Shown piece by piece: positions 24,795 through 35,394 of a DNA stretch of 64,000 nt (within the stretch, counting starts at the first letter, position 1; the number at the start of each line of letters is the position of its first letter). Location of the stretch: assembly GCA_009763385.1 (NCBI GenBank), contig CM019828.1:24251000-24314999 (forward strand). Direction: 5' to 3'. The notes below the pieces were generated by a model. It had not been told where the DNA came from and did not search any database. It saw nothing but the letters and a program-made list of their open reading frames with translations. Both the position numbers and the translations under genes were made by a program. The stretch is from Coix lacryma-jobi var. lacryma-jobi (Eukaryota > Streptophyta > Magnoliopsida > Poales > Poaceae).

Positions 24795-27700
24795 TCACCT
24801 TTTGACAAAGTTACTTAGATCAAGCACATTAAGCTCACTTCGCAATCTACAAAGAGTGTTCTCATCTAGGGGTTTTGTGAAGATATCCGCCAATTGATCT
24901 TCGGTTCTAACTCCCTCTAAGGATATGTCTTTCTTTGAAACATGGTCTCTAAGAAAGTGATGGCGAATATCTATGTTCTTGGTGCGAGAGTGTTGAACCG
25001 GGTTGTTAGCAAGCTTAACCGCGCTCTCATTGTCACACAACAAAGGTACCCTTTCTAGAACTACACCATAGTCTAAAAGGGTTTGTTTCATATAAAGGAT
25101 TTGTGCACAACAAGCACCCACGGCTATGTATTCCGCCTCGGCGGTAGACAAGGCCACACTATTTTGCTTTTTCGAACTCCATGAAACTAGTGATCTCCCA
25201 AGCAAATGGCACCCTCTGGATGTGCTTTTTCTATCTACTTTGCAACCCGCGTAATCCGAATCGGAATATCCAATGAGTTGGAAGTTAGCTCCTTTGGGAT
25301 ACCAAAGGCCAATGTTTGGGGTGTGCTTTAGGTACCTAAGGATTCTCTTCACAGCTATGAGATGTGATTCCCTAGGATCGGCTTGAAAACGAGCACACAT
25401 GCACACACTAAACATGATGTCGGGCCTAGATGCGGTCAAATATAACAAGCTACCAACATAGAACGGTAGAGAGTTTGATCAACCGGGTTACCTCCCACAT
25501 CTAGGTCGAGATGTCCATTTGTTGGCATTGGGGTCTTGATAGGCTTGCAATCATCCATGTTGAAGCGCTTGAGGAGGTCTTTTGTGTACTTCTCTTGTGA
25601 TATAAAAGTCCTCTCCTTCAATTGCTTGACTTGGAAGCCTAGGAAGAATGTGAGCTTGCCAATAATGGACATTTCAAACTCCTTCAACATCAAGTCACCA
25701 AATTCCTTGCAATAGGCTTGATTTGTTGATCCGAAGATGATATCATCAACGTACACTTGACAAATGAAGATCTCTCCATCAAGCTTCTTGGTGAATAGTG
25801 TGGTGTCGACCTTCCCAATGGTGAAGCCCTTCTTAATGAGGAAGTCCCGAAGGCGTTCATACCACGCTCTAGGGGCTTGCTTGAGCCCATATAGCGCCTT
25901 GGACAACCTATAAACATGATTAGGATATCTAGGGTCTCCAAACCCGGGAGGTTGATCAACATAGACTAGTTCATTTATGAAGCCATTTAAAAATGCACTT
26001 TTCACATCCATTTGATATAATTTAATGTCATGATGTGATGCATATGCAAGGAGGATACAGATGGCTTCTAGTCTTGCAACCGGTGCAAAGGTCTCTCCAA
26101 AATCCAAACCTTCAACTTGAGAGAACCCATTTGCCACTAGCCTTGCCTTGTTTCTAACAACCTTGCCTTGATCATCTTGCTTGTTCCTAAACACCCATTT
26201 TGTTCCAATGACTCTTGCGCCTTTAGGTCGCTCTTCAAGTGTCCAAACTTGGTTGCGTGTGAAGTTGTTTAATTCTTCATGCATAGCATTCACCCAATCC
26301 GGATCACCTAGAGCTTCATCTACAATGGTAGGCTCAACAAGAGACACAAAGGAGTGATGTTCAATAAATAGAGCAAGTTTTTGAGATCGAGTCATTACAC
26401 CCCTTGTTGGACTCCCTATGATGAGATCTTGAGGATGAGCTTGTAGTAGAGGAGTAGTCCTTTGATCAACCACTTGAGGGGCCGCTTGAGGAGCATCAAC
26501 ATCTTGAGCTTGTACCACCATTTGCTCATGGGAGACATGAGTATCTTCAAATGGCTCTCTCCCATCTTTATCATCATCTTGTGGTACATTGGATGAGGAT
26601 GGCTTGTCAATGACTTGCACATCATCATCATCATCTTTAGGCTTGATGGCTCCAACCGGCATGTTCTTCATTGCTTCCCTCAATGGTTCATCACCTACAT
26701 CATCAAGATTCCCATGCTCTCCTTGAGAGCGATTAGATTCATCGAATTCCACATCATATGTTTCTTCTACCATCCCGGTGGCATGGTTGAATACTCGATA
26801 TGCTTTGGACTTCAATGAGTAACCAACCAGAAAACAAATATCACATCGGAATTGGAAATTCCCTAGGTGTTGGCGCTTCTTGTAGATGTAGCATTTGCAC
26901 TCAAACACTCTAAAGAAAGATATATTCGGCTTCTTGGTGTTGAGTAGCTCATAGGGGGTCTTGCCAAGGAGACGATGGGAGAACAACCGGTTTGATGCAT
27001 AGCAAGCGGTGTTGATTGCTTCCGCCCAAAATCTTTCTGGTGTAGAGTACTCATCTAACATTGTCCTTGCTAGGGTGATTAGAGTTCAGTTCTTCCTCTC
27101 AACTACCCCATTTTGTTGTGGTGTGTAGGCTGCCGAAACTTCATGCTTGATCCCAACTTCATCACAATATTCCTCAATGTGGGTGTTGTCAAACTCTCTT
27201 CCATTATCACTTCTTATTTTCTTGATTTTCAAGTCCAACTCATTTTGGGCTCTCTTGGCAAACTTCTTGAATGAAGGGGTTGCTTCGGATTTGTCATGAA
27301 GAAAGAATACCCAAGTGTATCTCGAATAGTCATCAACAATAACTAGGCAATAGAGATTTCCACCCAAGCTAGCATATGTTGTCGGCCCAAATAGATCCAT
27401 GTGAAGTAGCTTTAACTCTCTTGATGTTGATACAAAGGCTTTGGTTGGATGAGTATTTGCAACTTGCTTGCCGGCTTGACATGCACTACACAATTTGTCC
27501 TTCTCAAATTTGACATCTTTCAAGCCTCTAACCAAATCCTTCTTCAATAGCTTGTTGAGAGTGTTCATTCCAACATGTGCCAATCTTCTATGCCATATCC
27601 AACCAAGAGATTGCTTTGTGAACAAACATGTCTTCAAGTTGGCATCTTCGGAGGAGAAATCCACTAGATAGAGATTGTTGTATCTAAAGCCTTTGAATAT

Positions 27701-28021
27701 CACTTGTGCATCATCTTTATTGGTCACAACCACTTCTTTGTCGGTGAACAAACATTGAAAGCCAAGATCGCATAGTTGCCCAACGGATAGCAAGTTGAAG
27801 CTCAAGGATGCAACAAGAAGCACATTGGAGATGGTATGATCATTTGAAATTGCCACTTTGCCCAATCCCTTGACATTGCCCTTTGAGTTGTCACCAAATG
27901 TGATCTTTTCTTGGTCATCAACATTCTCTTCTAGTGAGGTGAACATCCGGGGATCACCGGTCATATGTTGTGTGCAACCACTATCAATCACCCAATGAGA
28001 TCCACCGGTCTTGTAGTTCAC
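24795..28021 (-). pseudogene. Sirevirus pol: protease, integrase, reverse transcriptase, RNase H, broken
   Basis: The polyprotein begins just after an in-frame TAG at 28022-28024 and is in a different frame from gag. Visible in order are the protease motif VIDSGCTQHMTGD, the HHCC zinc finger (WHRRLAHVGM ... CSACQAGK), integrase catalytic blocks around DYSRYTW, RSDNGREF and QQNGVVERKN (27100-27480), reverse transcriptase with KARLVANGFSQ, LYQMDVKSAFLNG and the catalytic YVDDIIFGST (near 25735), and RNase H with YSDSDYAGC and ALSTAEAEYIA. A TGA at 27086 interrupts integrase at a position where the flanking codons suggest an ancestral CGA. A frameshift near 25440 separates reverse transcriptase from RNase H. 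Family placement as copia is certain; activity is excluded. Confidence 0.9.
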
Positions 28022-28037
28022 CTACACACACAAGAAA

Positions 28038-30378
28038 TCAAGCTTGAGCTTTCGGGACCCAAACTTGTTGAGGTCCCTTAACCTTCTCAACTAGTGACTT
28101 TGCAACCCATATTTGCTTTGGCCTATTCTTGTTAGGAGGCCCCATGAACATGACTTTCATTTTGCCACTAGAGTCTTGTCTAAGCATGTAGTGAGCATTG
28201 AAAGCAAAGGGCCTAGCATGCTTGGGCAAGGGTGTGGGTTTTGGCTCTTCACAATCATGAGCAAAGTGTCCTTCTTTTCCACACTCAAGGCATCTCCCAA
28301 TCTTCTTCTTCTTTGGCTTTGTGATGCTCTTGCGTTGCTTCATCTTCTCTTCAAGAAAGCCAATACCATTTCTATTGGTCTTCATTACGGTGTTCATGAG
28401 TAGCTCACTTTGAAGACATTGACCCTTGGTTAATTTCTTCAATCCGGTGGTAAGGTGCTCCTTCTCTTTCTTGAGCTTGTCATTTTCTTGTTGGAGCTCC
28501 AATTGAGATGGTGTCATTTTGTAATCCCTCTCCATCTTCAATCTCTTGTTTTCTTCTTTTAGCATGTCTAGCTCAAGTGACATGCTATAATCATCATCTT
28601 GGGTCTCAACAATGACTTGTTTTGTGGTTGCAAGCTTCTCTAGATCACTTTTGAGCTTTGCATTCTCATTCTTGATCTTGATGTAGTCATCATAGTGATC
28701 GGCCACAACCACTTTCTTGCCCTTGCCACTAGCTCTTTGCTCATCATGCTCACTAACCAAGTCCTCACAAGATGTTGCTATGTCACACTTAACAACAAGG
28801 TTAGGGGCATCATGTGTCTCATGGGAAAGTATATCATAAGCTACAACAAGTGTATCATGATCTACTTTGACTTGAGTATATTGTTCCTTAAGAAAAGCAT
28901 AGCTAGAGTTAAGGGTACTATGCATCTTATCAAGTTTTTCATTTTTAGCTTTGAGCTCTTTGTTAGAAGACTTGAGCTCCTTGATAGATGATGACATAGT
29001 AGCAAGTTCATTTTGTTGCTCATTACTAGCATGTATAGCATGATCATACTTCTCAACAAGAGATTCATTTTCATCAACAAAATTCTCATTTTTAGCTCTA
29101 GTCTTTCTTATGATTCTAGAATAGTTGTTTAGCAAATCAACAAGTTCATCATAAGAGGGAGCTTTGAATTCTCCATCACCCTCATCATCACTAGAGTCAT
29201 CATCACTTTGTACCTTCCGATCACCCTTGCCCATAAGGCATAGGTGTGTAGTGGATGATGGCGATGGTGGTGGTGGTGGAGTAGAAGTCCCAATGACTAG
29301 AGCGGCCACCTTCTCCTTCTCATCATTACTATCTTCATTGGATGAGCCACCGGAGGAGTCAATGTCAGTGAGCCAATCACCAACAATGTAGGTCTTGTCA
29401 CCTTTCTTGTGGTATTGCTTCTTCTTCTTGCCATCCTTCTTGTATGGCTTCTCACTCTTCTTCTCATCTTCACTAGATGAGTCATATTTCTTGCCCTTGT
29501 GCTTGTTCTTTTAGCTCTCTTTCTTGGGCTTGGTGCATTGGTGAGCAAGATGGTCAAGTTCACCGCAATTGTAGCAATCCATTTCGGAGATTGGCCTTCT
29601 TTTGCTACTTGTGAAGAATTTCTTCTTTCTTGAGTCAAAGTTGACTCCATTCTTGTGAAGCTTCTTCAACATCTTTGTGGTTCTTCTCACCATGAGAGCT
29701 ATGTTGGAATCATCCTCTTCATCACTTGAGCTTTCATGATGCACCTCAATAGCCTTGGACTTGCCCTTCTTGTCATGTCTTGCTTTGAAGGCCAAGTCCT
29801 TCTTCTTATCGGTGGAAGAGCCACCACTTGGTGTGATGTGCATGTACATCTCATACGCATTGATCTTTCCCAAGATTTGAGTTGGTGTAGTGGTGGAAAG
29901 ATCGCTTTGATGTAGCACCGTCACAATGTGTCCATATTTATCAATTGGGAGGACACAAAGAATCTTCCTCACAACATCGGATGGCTGCATTTGTGTGAGG
30001 CCAAGTCCATTGAGTTCTTCTACAAGCACATTCAAACGTGAGTACATTTCATTTGCACTTTCATTAGCATGCATATCAAAAGAGTGAAGCTTTTGCATAA
30101 CTAAATGATAGCGCTCCTCACGCTCACTCTTGGTTCCCTCATGGAGAGCACAAATGTTATCTCATTTGCAAATATAATGTTTTTGGCTTTTGCATTCCAC
30201 TTTTCATTCTCTTCCTCATGTGGCGTGAGGCTAGTGCCCTCCTTGGGTTTGGGAACCCGGTTATAGCGGCTTCACGGCATCTCACATCAACCGCTTCTAG
30301 GTATGACTCCATACGGATTTTCCAATATGGAAAGTCGTCTCCCTCAAACATGGGAGGTGGTCCATCACCTCCGGACAT
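28038..30378 (-). pseudogene. Sirevirus gag, broken
   Basis: Capsid/nucleocapsid polyprotein of the copia element. The N-terminal piece (30157-30378) starts at the expected place, shortly after the primer site, and loses frame after about 45 residues. The frame resumes at 30098-29511, containing the gag dimer-like region and a zinc knuckle CYNCGELDHLAHQC (near 29545-29585), and hits a TAA at 29511. The same frame continues to 28038 with an acidic, coiled-coil-like stretch and a second zinc knuckle CLECGKEGHFAHDC (near 28250-28295). A long C-terminal gag extension with a second knuckle is characteristic of Sireviruses. At least one frameshift and one internal stop mean it cannot give a full protein. 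Confidence 0.85.
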
Positions 30379-30417
30379 CTTAACTCTAGGCGGTTAAGCC
30401 TAAATCGAGAGCACGAG

Positions 30418-30429
30418 GCTCCAATACCA
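30418..30429 (-). other. Sirevirus primer-binding site (initiator Met tRNA)
   Basis: On the minus strand the 12 bases read TGGTATTGGAGC, two bases downstream of the 5' LTR. Plant retroelements primed by initiator methionine tRNA normally have TGGTATCAGAGC here. This fixes both the LTR boundary and the orientation of the element. Confidence 0.8.
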
Positions 30430-30431
30430 AT

Positions 30432-31979
30432 TGAAAGGATCAAGATGCCCAAGAGGGGGGTGAATTGGGCTTCTCTAAAACTTTAGCAAGAATTAAAACC
30501 TATTAAGCCCAATTAACCCCCTTGTGCCTAGAAGTGTGTTTCTTTCTATTCTACCGCACAAAAGACCAAGTCTATGCCACTCCTACTCTAGCAAAGCAAT
30601 TCAATAGTGAATGAACAACAAATATATTGCGGAATTGAATTGCCCAAAGGTAAATGCGTAAGTAAGGGAGTAGAGATGACAAGACTATCTTTTTGCTGAG
30701 GTATCGAGGTGTCGGCACACCCCCTAGTCCTCGTTGGAGCACCCGCGCAAGGGTATCACTCCCCTTTGATCCGCGCAAGGATCAAGTGCTCACTACGAGC
30801 TGATTCTTCGCCACTCCGGCCCGGTGAATCGCTCGCTACCGGTCACAACTTGACTTGGGTCATCCACAAAGCCTCCGGATGATCACCAAGCTCTTCGATC
30901 ACCACCAAGTCGTCTAGGTGATGCCGATCACCAAGAGTAACAAGCTAGAACTCTCACTTGACCAAGACAAGGCCAAAGAGATGGATGGATGCACACTTGC
31001 TACTCAATTCTCACTAGGAGGTCACTAATTCTCTCAATTAGCAAATCTCTCAACCTCACTAGGGCTCTTGCTCTTTCTCACACTCACAATGTGTCTCTCA
31101 GCAGATGGAAGTGGCAAGAACACTCTAATGGAAGTGGAGGAGGAGTATAAATACTCCCACAATCGGTCATCTAAAACAGCACCAAACAGGTGACTCTGCG
31201 GGGGCATCGGACACTCCGATGCTAGGCATCGAACGCGCCGATGACCTCGACCAACGGTCAACTGTACAACCTGTCAGACCTGTTAAAGGAGCATCGGACG
31301 CTGGGCAGCGTCCGATGCCACCACAACGGACGCGTCCGATGTGGATTTACCCTCTCTGGAACCTCTCTGCATGGACATCGGACGCTGGCCCTCAGCGTCC
31401 GATGCCAGCGTCTGGTGCTACCCCAAATTCACGCGCACATGAACAGTGGCACAGGCGCGTCCGATGCCATGCACCAGACTAAACCCTAGTCTGAGTGAGC
31501 ATCGGACGCGTCCGATGCCCACCAGGCCAGCGTCTGATGCCCTTTTTAAGGGCAAAACCAACTCGGATCGCGACGCGACCTTAACGACTTTTCATCCTCA
31601 CGACATAAGGCATCTCTCTGAGCTACCTAGGGCTATAAAATAACAAGTGTGCACCACACCTACCTCAATAGACTCATCTAGGTCAAGCTACTGATTCACG
31701 CTCCCCTTTATAGTACGGCCAAAGGAAAAACAAAGACCTAAGACTACCTAAGTGTCCTCCAACACCATATGACACTTAGCCTAGTCTACCACCGTCTTCG
31801 TCGTCCGTCCTTTGAAAACCGAAACGATTTCCATCACCAGGGGACATGAACTCCATGTGCCTGTATTGTCGCCATTACCGTGACCTAACTCATCTCTGTT
31901 TCTGCAAAACACACGTTAGTCACAGTAATCTTGTGTTTCATCCAATCATCGAAACCCACTAGGGGCCAAGATGCGTTCA
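30432..31979 (-). repeat. Sirevirus 5' LTR
   Basis: An uninterrupted 1548-bp copy of the LTR, TGAAAGGATC to GATGCGTTCA as read on the plus strand. On the minus strand it precedes the primer site and gag. The part near 31200-31540 is packed with palindromic GCATCGGACG / CGTCCGATGC motifs. On the minus strand the promoter would reside here; the run TATTTATACTCCT at 31143-31155 (read on the complementary strand) is a plausible TATA element but is not proven. Confidence 0.9.
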
Positions 31980-32371
31980 GCGTATACTAACTTTTACAAA
32001 TAAACACATATCCTACTCTACTATGAGCACTTTTAAAATACTAAAACACTAGATTTTAAAATTCATGAGTCATCACAAATAGCGAATCGTTGATAGAACA
32101 GTCACCTACCACAGATATGAACACCTTCAAAATACTAAGTCGATAAATTTTTAGTATTCATTGGTCATAATTATATGCGCTCCAATGTCAACAGACATGG
32201 TCGTCTACTACGAAAAAAATAGAAAGAATGTTAAATCATCAAATATTAAAATAAATTAAGGAAAATAGAGCTTGACTCTAGAGAAAAATCTAAATAATTA
32301 AGCTGCACTCATTCTCATGTGTTGAAACTATTTGATCGCCCCCTTATGCATAATTCCTGGCTCCGCCACTG

Positions 32372-33960
32372 CAAACAACCATTCTTGCTGATAAAAAAAG
32401 TAATTTTCATGTCGGTCCCATACTAATTCCTAAGCAAAAGAATATGTTTTATTAATTCACACCCTATTTTGAGTTTATAATTTTATATAACACTTATATA
32501 TTCTCTCTATACTCGTAAAGGAAGTCATTTTAGACAGCAATATGGTCTCCAAAACATAACTTTGACTCCTTATTTCTATAAAAATATTTATTGAAAAGTG
32601 ACATATGTACATTTTTATAAAATTACTGTTTAAGATGAATCTATTCATATATAGTTATTATATTTTCAAACTCAATAACTTAAAAATTATTCATGATTTA
32701 TATTTTCAATGTTTGACTCAAATCTTATTTAAAATGATTTTCTTTACGAGTACGGAGAAAGTATCATTTATTTTACAAAAGCTCGCAAGCAAGAAAAGGT
32801 ACAGATTACATGACCCATTTTAGAAACAGAATGCGGCCATACACATCAAGAACGCAAAAATCCTGATTTTTCCTCTTATTTTTTTATATATAACATTTTC
32901 TTTTCCTTTTTTCGAGGTGTTTCTTGAGACAGACGAGTTAGAAACGGCATGCCTCTTTTTTTTCCTGAGACGAATGGGGAGTATATATCACTAGATATAT
33001 TCCTTTTCTTTTTCTAGTTTTTTTCCTTTTCCAGATGTGAAAAGGGACCATATGGCACAACCATCATTCCATATTTCCATCGATATGTTTTTATGCGAAT
33101 CCTGGATGCAAGTCGTAGGACACCATCTGGAGCTACAGATTCCTTGGACCATGGAATTTGGAAATACAGTACGTACCGAGCTACAGAATCCAGACCGGAT
33201 AACAAGCTAACGGCTGGGTCGGATACTCATACTCTCATCTCATTACTCATACTCGGGATAAGAACGAAATCCTGTCATTCCTGTGGGGTTATGTGGTGCG
33301 AAGAAGGCCTTGCTATCAGCAGGCTGCAGCAAGCCCAATCCTAAGCCTGCAGCAGACCTACACACCTGGGCCTGAACCAAGAGGCGAGCCTATTCCAGAT
33401 GCGAATGGCCCATGTGCACTGTGCCCGAGACTGCACACTGCAGATTGTGTTCAAGTCCATAAAAAAAACTGCTGATTATATTTAAGAGTTTTATTACGAA
33501 GTCCATATTATTTTTTACAATTTGACTTAAAACAACTTTAAGAGCTTTTTACCTAGGTAGCGTGCCCGTGCGTTGCTACAGGACAATAAAATTTTGTACT
33601 AAAAATATACTGATCACACGATAAGATAACAATACTGTAAATTAAATATTAACGTTAAAGTGTCATTTAATCCAAAAAGAAAAATTCGTGAAATTAACAT
33701 AATCATAAAGAGTGTGATGTTGCAAGCTCACCAACTCTACTGTATAGACTTTTTTATGATGCGGCTAAGATAATATTTACATCAGCGGGAAGGAAATCTC
33801 CGATGTACATATCTTTTATGCGCGCAGGTACGTAGCTGACATGGTATAAGGTAGCGGGCGTGGGGATTGGTGACATGGTATGAGGTAGCGGGTGTGAGGA
33901 GTTGATATGCTGTCTTGTCGGAGAGGATGGTCGGAGCAGAGATCGTGATGCAGCTGCCCG
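32372..33960. other. AT-rich intergenic region with one Stowaway-like element
   Basis: Host sequence continues after the hAT-like TSD. I see no gene. The small open frames (32605-32823, 33093-33344) lack domains. The segment near 33555 contains the GCCCGTGCGTTGC string that is frequent in grass repeats, without boundaries I could define. Confidence 0.5.
32501..32761. mobile_element. Stowaway-like MITE
   Basis: 261 bp with imperfect terminal inverted repeats of about 30 bp: TTCTCTCTATACTCGTAAAG at the left and the complement of CTTTCTCCGTACTCGTAAAG at the right, flanked by TA (32499-32500 and 32762-32763). Mariner-type MITEs insert at TA. Confidence 0.75.
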
Positions 33961-33964
33961 AGCT

Positions 33965-34165
33965 AGTCTCGGGCGAATCGGAGAATCATCTCCCATCCGA
34001 GGCCTCGCGCTGAAGCGTCGGGCGAGGTGGAGAATTCACCGTGCCCCAAGGCCTAGTGCTTCAGGTCTTGGACGGGACGGAGAATCGCTTGTCTGTCAAG
34101 GCCTAGCCCTGGGGGCCTCGGGCGAGGCGGAGAATTCGCCCGTGGGCAACCTGGGGTTAGCCTCT
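33965..34165. repeat. Tandem repeat, about 50-bp unit, four copies
   Basis: Four diverged copies starting near 33969, 34019, 34070 and 34120 share GGGCGAGGYGGAGAATTC followed by CAAGGCCTAG or a variant. GC-rich against an AT-rich background. No reading frame is conserved across units. Confidence 0.65.
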
Positions 34166-34544
34166 TGGTAGTTTGGTGCGTTTTTATGATCTCTACTTTG
34201 AGTACCCCTTATTACAGTACGCGACAATTAGTGTCTGACACATGAGTAATACCGTATGTCTTAACCAATGTCTCACAAAACCTTAAAACAAAATAAGTTA
34301 CACTTACCGTATAAATATATGTGGCTTTAAGACTATTCTATGCAGACATATACTGTATAATAAGATATCCACTTGAATTTCTATGGCTAGATTCACCATT
34401 AGTAATATATAAAAATAGTTAAATCATGGATATTATTATTGCAAGTGACAGTGACTTTTGAGTTATGTTCAAATTAATATTAGGACTGCAGATATTGAGA
34501 CCACCAATTTAATAAGTGGATGATGATTAATTGATCACTCAGAA

Positions 34545-34685
34545 AAATTGTTTGGTAGGGCTCTTCCATGGCACCGGTTTCTCAGGAGGAGCCATGCCAA
34601 ACGCTTCGCGAGAGAAGCCGTTCTTCAGTGAAAAATAGAGAAGCCCCTCAAAGGTGTCCTGCCAAACATCCCCTCAAAATCTTGC
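34545..34685. mobile_element. Possible MITE with TTTGGTAGGGCTC end
   Basis: TGTTTGGTAGGGCTC at 34549-34563 is partly inverted at 34660-34673 (TCCTGCCAAACATC). The inside is rich in GAGAAGCC-type words. No clean TSD. Confidence 0.35.
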
Positions 34686-34945
34686 CTATATTTTCATCTT
34701 CGTTATTACAGTCCACATGGAACAAATATGAGATCTAATCTTATGTGATAGTTGCCCTTATCTAAGGCCTCCTTAGATTCTATTTGTTGAACAATAGTTG
34801 CCCTTAGCCTTCTTGGATTCTATTTGTTGAACAACTCCTGTCATGTACCTCAATCATGGATTTCATACTTTTAAATCTTAGAGAAGCCAACTGCTTAACT
34901 AAAGTTAAGAGAGAAAAAATCAAGAAAGCACGTGATAGTAGTACA

Positions 34946-35394
34946 AAACTACTAATCCAGTAGTTGCAAAGCAGTACCTGCACATTTACGCCTTGAGCCC
35001 GGGCCTTGCACCACTCCTGCCTATCTAGCTCAACAAGAAGTCATTAAACGACATTAATCATTAGCACTAAACTACTAATAAATAATAGTACAATCTTGCT
35101 CAGTAATAACTTTTAAAACTAACAAGATGTTAATTTGTCAACCAAACATGCATATGATATTTTCAAATAAAACTACTAATCCAGTAGTTGCATAGCAGTA
35201 CCTGCACATTTACGCCTTGAGCCCGGGCCTTGCACCACTCCTGTCCATCTAGCTCAACAATAAGTCATTAAACAATATTAATCATTAGCACTAAACTACT
35301 AATAAATAATAGTACAATCTTGCTCAGTAATAACTTTTAAAACTAATAAGATGTTAATTCGTCAACCAAACATGCATATGATATTTTCAAATAA
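34946..35394. repeat. Direct tandem duplication, 224-bp period
   Basis: 34946-35168 and 35170-35394 are nearly the same (few substitutions), beginning AAACTACTAATCCAGTAG. Non-coding. Confidence 0.9.

Larger units (their letters stand above)
764..31979 (-). mobile_element. Ty1/copia element of the Sirevirus (SIRE/Maximus) type, with nested insertions
   Basis: Complete element on the minus strand bounded by TG...CA and the 5-bp duplication GCGTA (759-763 and 31980-31984). The order on the minus strand is 5' LTR (30432-31979), an initiator-methionine tRNA primer site, a long gag with two zinc knuckles, protease, integrase, reverse transcriptase and RNase H (ending 24795), then several kilobases of extra 3' region before the 3' LTR. 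Protease-integrase before reverse transcriptase is the copia order. The long gag, the extra region after pol, several polypurine-like tracts and palindrome-rich LTRs match the Sirevirus lineage. Two insertions split it (1640-15240 and 16764-21124). Several stops and frameshifts make it non-functional. Confidence 0.9.
387..32371. mobile_element. Non-autonomous hAT-like element, outermost shell of the nest
   Basis: The left end reads CACTGGCGGAGCCAGG (387-402) and the right end is its inverted complement with one mismatch (CCTGGCTCCGCCACTG, 32356-32371). Both ends are flanked by the identical 8-bp sequence CAAACAAC (379-386 and 32372-32379), the TSD length of hAT elements. Only about 377 bp (387-763) and 387 bp (31985-32371) belong to the element; everything between is later insertions. 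The remaining 0.76 kb is AT-rich with no transposase, so it would have depended on an autonomous hAT. Superfamily assignment rests on TSD length and the CA...TG ends and is inferred. Confidence 0.8.

Noticed and set aside
33965..34165. CRISPR-like array
   Set aside because: The 50-bp units are contiguous and diverged without unique spacers; an ordinary plant tandem repeat.
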